Assembly (NCBI GenBank): GCA_027296925.1
Contig: JAPUIP010000665.1
Location: 1-16,924 of the forward strand
Length of the DNA: 16,924 nt
Direction: 5' to 3'
Origin: Candidatus Poribacteria bacterium
GTDB taxonomy: Bacteria > Poribacteria > WGA-4E > PCPOR2b
Both the position numbers and the translations under genes were made by a program. Positions 14,786 to 16,924 of the stretch are shown one piece after another (the stretch's first letter is position 1; each line of letters starts with the position of its first letter). Under the pieces are notes generated by a model. That model had not been told where the DNA came from, did not search any database, and was given only the letters and a program-made list of their open reading frames with translations.

Positions 14786-15324
14786 AAAAATTTGACAACA
14801 CCAAGATGAAGCTGCGTTGGCGTGACTTGAAGTTGTATACCCAGTTTCTCGATCTGTTTTGCATCATCGATGAGTTGATTGGCCTTTGTTGTTGCATTGT
14901 AGAAATTCGCACCGACGTAGGAATCAATAATGCTGTATGCCCACACGCCTACTGCTGAAAACAGGAAGAACTGCCGAAGCTTAAAACGCTGATTCGCGCG
15001 ATTATATTGAAAAAGGGCTTCTGGAGCATCCGGATTATTTTGAGCAATTGGAGTATATTCATTGTTATAGACATCTTGGAAGGATTGGTGGGCAATCAAA
15101 GCACCAACAAGGAGCCCGCTTGCTCCAACAAAGGATACGGTTCCTTGAAAACGGCTGCGAGCGTAAAACTGCCCCCAACCGGGCACCACAGCGGAACGTG
15201 CAACCGCACCGATAGGTGAAACGAGGCGAGGCGCCTCATTCGGCTCTGCAAAACTGACTTGAACCATACACAAAACAAGAATCAGAAACTGGATGGCCAG
15301 CAATTTCACCTTGCATCTTGTCAA
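14782..15324 (-). CDS. Small membrane protein, DUF5683-like
   Basis: This protein of 175-180 residues has a signal peptide (cleavage near VSFA before EPNE). The conserved segment VARSAVVPGWGQFYARSRFQG is followed by a hydrophobic stretch (VSFVGASGLLVGALIAH) and a second one (QFFLFSAVGVWAYSIIDSYVG). The P-G-W-G-Q-x-Y motif is typical of DUF5683-like proteins of diderm bacteria, whose function is unknown. The frame opens with TTG at 15322-15324, with GAAGAGG about 9 bases upstream; a GTG at 15307-15309 gives an equally good signal peptide start. The ATG seen nearby is out of frame. A very strong promoter lies just upstream (15352-15380), leaving a leader of about 21 bases that favours the TTG start. 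Confidence 0.8.
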   Translation of the reverse strand: MTRCKVKLLAIQFLILVLCMVQVSFAEPNEAPRLVSPIGAVARSAVVPGWGQFYARSRFQGTVSFVGASGLLVGALIAHQSFQDVYNNEYTPIAQNNPDAPEALFQYNRANQRFKLRQFFLFSAVGVWAYSIIDSYVGANFYNATTKANQLIDDAKQIEKLGIQLQVTPTQLHLGVVKFF

Positions 15325-15351
15325 ATTCCTATACCTCTTCTCAAAAGGAAT

Positions 15352-15380
15352 ATAATAGCAAAACTCGAAAGTCTTGTCAA
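15352..15380 (-). promoter_or_regulatory. Strong sigma-70-type promoter with extended -10
   Basis: On -, TTGACA (15375-15380), a 17-base spacer and TATTAT (15352-15357), with TGC directly before the -10. It is nearly consensus. Transcription would start near 15345 and read the DUF5683-like gene and probably the lipoprotein gene. Confidence 0.85.
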
Positions 15381-15407
15381 CAGAAAAGTGATTTTCTGAA
15401 TAAAAAA

Positions 15408-15436
15408 ACAGCTAAGGCACAAATGCCCTTAGCTGT
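15408..15436 (-). terminator. Intrinsic terminator of the right-edge gene
   Basis: On -, ACAGCTAAGG, a 9-base loop and CCTTAGCTGT are followed directly by a run of seven Ts. It lies 22 bases after the stop of the gene at 15459. Confidence 0.93.
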
Positions 15437-15458
15437 TCTGTTTAGTTGTAAGTTGTAT

Positions 15459-16924
15459 CTATTTTCTTCGACTACGTTTTGTTCTTTCGGTATTGCGGCT
15501 CCGCTGCTGACTCTTTTCTTTATCGTCATCGTCATCTCGGCTGGTTGTACTGGTGGATGTCTTTCGCGGAGTTGATGTTCGGCTGCGTGACGTGGTAGAT
15601 GAGCGAGTACTGGATTTCGTAGATCGACTTCGCGTCGTGGCGCGCTCTTTCACACTTGAGGTTCGACTACGCGACGGTGCCATAGTCGATCTGCTTGTGG
15701 AAGATTTCGAGCGATTATAGAGGCGTGCACGGCGTTCTGCATTTGATCGCGTATCCTCCGGGGCCGATGAATAACGCCGGCGTTGGGTGGAAGGTTGCGA
15801 GCGGTTGTAGATGCGTGTGCGGGATTCTGTGTTCTGCTGGGTCGTATATTCTCGGTCCGATGAATAACGCCGACGTTTTCGCGTTTCTTCGGTTGTACGA
15901 TTGGATGGCGCGGAGGCGTCACGAACCGAACGCGAAAAATGACGTTGTGTTTTGATCGTCGTGTTTAACCCAGTTTCAGCACGGATTGCTTTGCGTTGAC
16001 GAGAAACGGCCGAGCTTTGGATCACCCGATCAGCGAGCACAGGCTCCTGACGATGTTTTTCAATCAACGTGCGAACGCGCGTTTGCGTAGTTGTTCTGGC
16101 TATTTTTGTTGGGGTTGCCGCCAATCGACTTCGCGTGTATTCGCGGCGAACCGTGTCATGCGTTGCTGTCCAGCGGCTGAGCCGTTGTCGCGTTTTAACA
16201 GAATCATTGACACGGACATGCACATTCACATGCTTCGGGTAGGAACGATAGCGATAATAGTAATGGTGGCTCGGATAATGGAGATGATAATTATGGAGGT
16301 AGTTTCGATAAGCATATCGAATAGAGAGGTAGTGGTGGTCATAAATCGGATAACTCCATCGAATATAGTACCCCAAGTCTGTACTGTAGTAAGATGGCCC
16401 ATCGTAAAAGTAAAGATAGGTATAGTTATTCCAGGGACGCCAGCGGTAATCTCGAGCATAGCGATGGATCACACGAATATCAGGTTGCCGTCGATAGGTG
16501 GCAACATCAATATATTCTATGTCAAGTTGCTCGCCATCCTCCGCAACAATATGCATTTCGAGGAAATCGTTATCAACATGCCCCGCCGCTGCGATCTTGA
16601 TTGTCTCTGAACGGCGTTTCGCCCGCAGAACAAAGGTATCGCCGTATCGTGTCTCTTCGTCACTCTCGTCATCGTAGCTACGTCGGGAATATTCACGTTT
16701 GGTATTGCGGATCCAAAGGCGCCCGGCAATTTCCTCGTAATCCTCGATATTGGGCTGATGCGGTTCCCCCCGGTAGCGAACCAAAATTTCGATGTATTGC
16801 GCTTGTCGAGGGATCTCAAAGAAATAGATTGCGCTGGAGATTGCAAATTCGTAATTACCTGATTCACTGGATCCACTTGCCCAGGCGGTTAAGCGAACGC
16901 CATCCTCAAAACGAGGACTTGCGG
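15459..16924 (-). CDS. Partial Tyr/His-rich and Arg/Ser-rich protein, truncated by window edge
   Basis: The frame is open from the stop at 15459-15461 to the window edge, giving 487 visible codons, so the true start lies beyond 16924. The TTG at 16782-16784 is an internal Leu codon (in EILVRYRG), not a likely start. Visible residues 1-150 look like a beta-sandwich module (FEIPRQAQYIEILVRY, then GRLWIRNTK and EMHIVAEDGEQLDIEYIDV). Residues of about 155-250 are extremely Tyr/His-rich (YLYFYDGPSYY, HYPSHHYYYRYR). The C-terminal 230 or so are Arg/Ser/Thr-rich low complexity with a two-copy 31-residue repeat, a short Asp run and a basic end. I recognise no family. Highly basic tails with aromatic blocks suggest a secreted matrix or nucleic-acid or polyanion-binding protein, but that is a guess. 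Terminator at 15408-15436. Confidence 0.75.
   Translation of the reverse strand, partial: ASPRFEDGVRLTAWASGSSESGNYEFAISSAIYFFEIPRQAQYIEILVRYRGEPHQPNIEDYEEIAGRLWIRNTKREYSRRSYDDESDEETRYGDTFVLRAKRRSETIKIAAAGHVDNDFLEMHIVAEDGEQLDIEYIDVATYRRQPDIRVIHRYARDYRWRPWNNYTYLYFYDGPSYYSTDLGYYIRWSYPIYDHHYLSIRYAYRNYLHNYHLHYPSHHYYYRYRSYPKHVNVHVRVNDSVKTRQRLSRWTATHDTVRREYTRSRLAATPTKIARTTTQTRVRTLIEKHRQEPVLADRVIQSSAVSRQRKAIRAETGLNTTIKTQRHFSRSVRDASAPSNRTTEETRKRRRYSSDREYTTQQNTESRTRIYNRSQPSTQRRRYSSAPEDTRSNAERRARLYNRSKSSTSRSTMAPSRSRTSSVKERATTRSRSTKSSTRSSTTSRSRTSTPRKTSTSTTSRDDDDDKEKSQQRSRNTERTKRSRRK
15695..15877 (-). repeat. Two-copy in-frame repeat of about 93 bp in the basic tail
   Basis: GATGAATAACGCCG recurs at 15766 and 15859, 93 bases apart. 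The encoded units begin RRRYSSDREYT and RRRYSSAPEDT and each continue to YNRS (RIYNRSQPST and RLYNRSKSST). One residue is deleted in the second copy. It is a degenerate internal duplication within the Arg/Ser-rich part. Confidence 0.75.

Noticed and set aside
15996..16610. 204-codon + strand frame
   Set aside because: Antisense to the Tyr/His-rich part of the right-edge gene. Its Ile/Val-rich runs are the complement of Tyr/His/Asn codons. The - frame has a terminator and is open to the edge.
15459..16784. TTG at 16782-16784 as the start of the right-edge gene
   Set aside because: The frame continues upstream without a stop to the edge, and the upstream residues continue the same beta-strand pattern, so this is an internal Leu.

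Overview
The window looks like a chromosomal segment from an uncultivated diderm (Gram-negative-type) bacterium of roughly balanced base composition. Diderm signs seen in the sequence are an ExbB/ExbD proton-channel set, two lipoprotein-type signal peptides, a large protein with barrel-like strands ending in Phe, and a Wzz-type polysaccharide copolymerase. The mix of a CocE-type hydrolase beside a family-10-like glycosyl hydrolase, small secreted proteins of unknown role and many short palindromic intergenic repeats reminds me of Poribacteria or relatives. That assignment is an impression, not a demonstration. No tRNA, rRNA, CRISPR array, transposase or phage gene was seen.

Layout. 1-356 is a repeat-rich gene-free stretch. 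Two genes follow on the + strand: a CocE/NonD (S15-type) serine hydrolase (357-2033) and a putative GHL10-like glycosyl hydrolase (2113-3564), probably co-transcribed. Everything else is on the - strand. A short convergent gap (3565-3806) holds a nested palindromic REP/MITE-like element. It is followed by an ABC_export-type membrane protein (5492-3807) and a repeat cluster (5493-5944). That cluster ends in the intrinsic terminator of an exbB-exbD-exbD operon (7899-5945). Next comes an 1103-residue predicted outer-membrane or surface protein (11362-8051) with its own terminator and a long leader behind a strong promoter. Beyond it lie a Wzz/BY-kinase-like protein with a destroyed Walker A motif (14016-11935), an NTF2-like lipoprotein (14738-14175), a DUF5683-like small membrane protein (15324-14782), and a Tyr/His- and Arg/Ser-rich protein running off the right edge (15459 to beyond 16924).

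How the genes may work together. The most system-like part is the surface protein plus ExbB-ExbD1-ExbD2 block. The ExbB carries an extra N-terminal secreted carboxypeptidase-regulatory-like domain, and no TonB gene is present in the window. One ExbB with two different ExbDs occurs both in TonB systems with a second ExbD and in Agl-type gliding/transport motors, so a proton-driven envelope machine is a reasonable hypothesis. The - strand genes are mostly separate transcription units: three terminators with T-runs (5882-5909, 8014-8041, 15408-15436), one strong hairpin without a T-run (14121-14150), and two excellent sigma-70-like promoters with extended -10 elements (11665-11693, 15352-15380).
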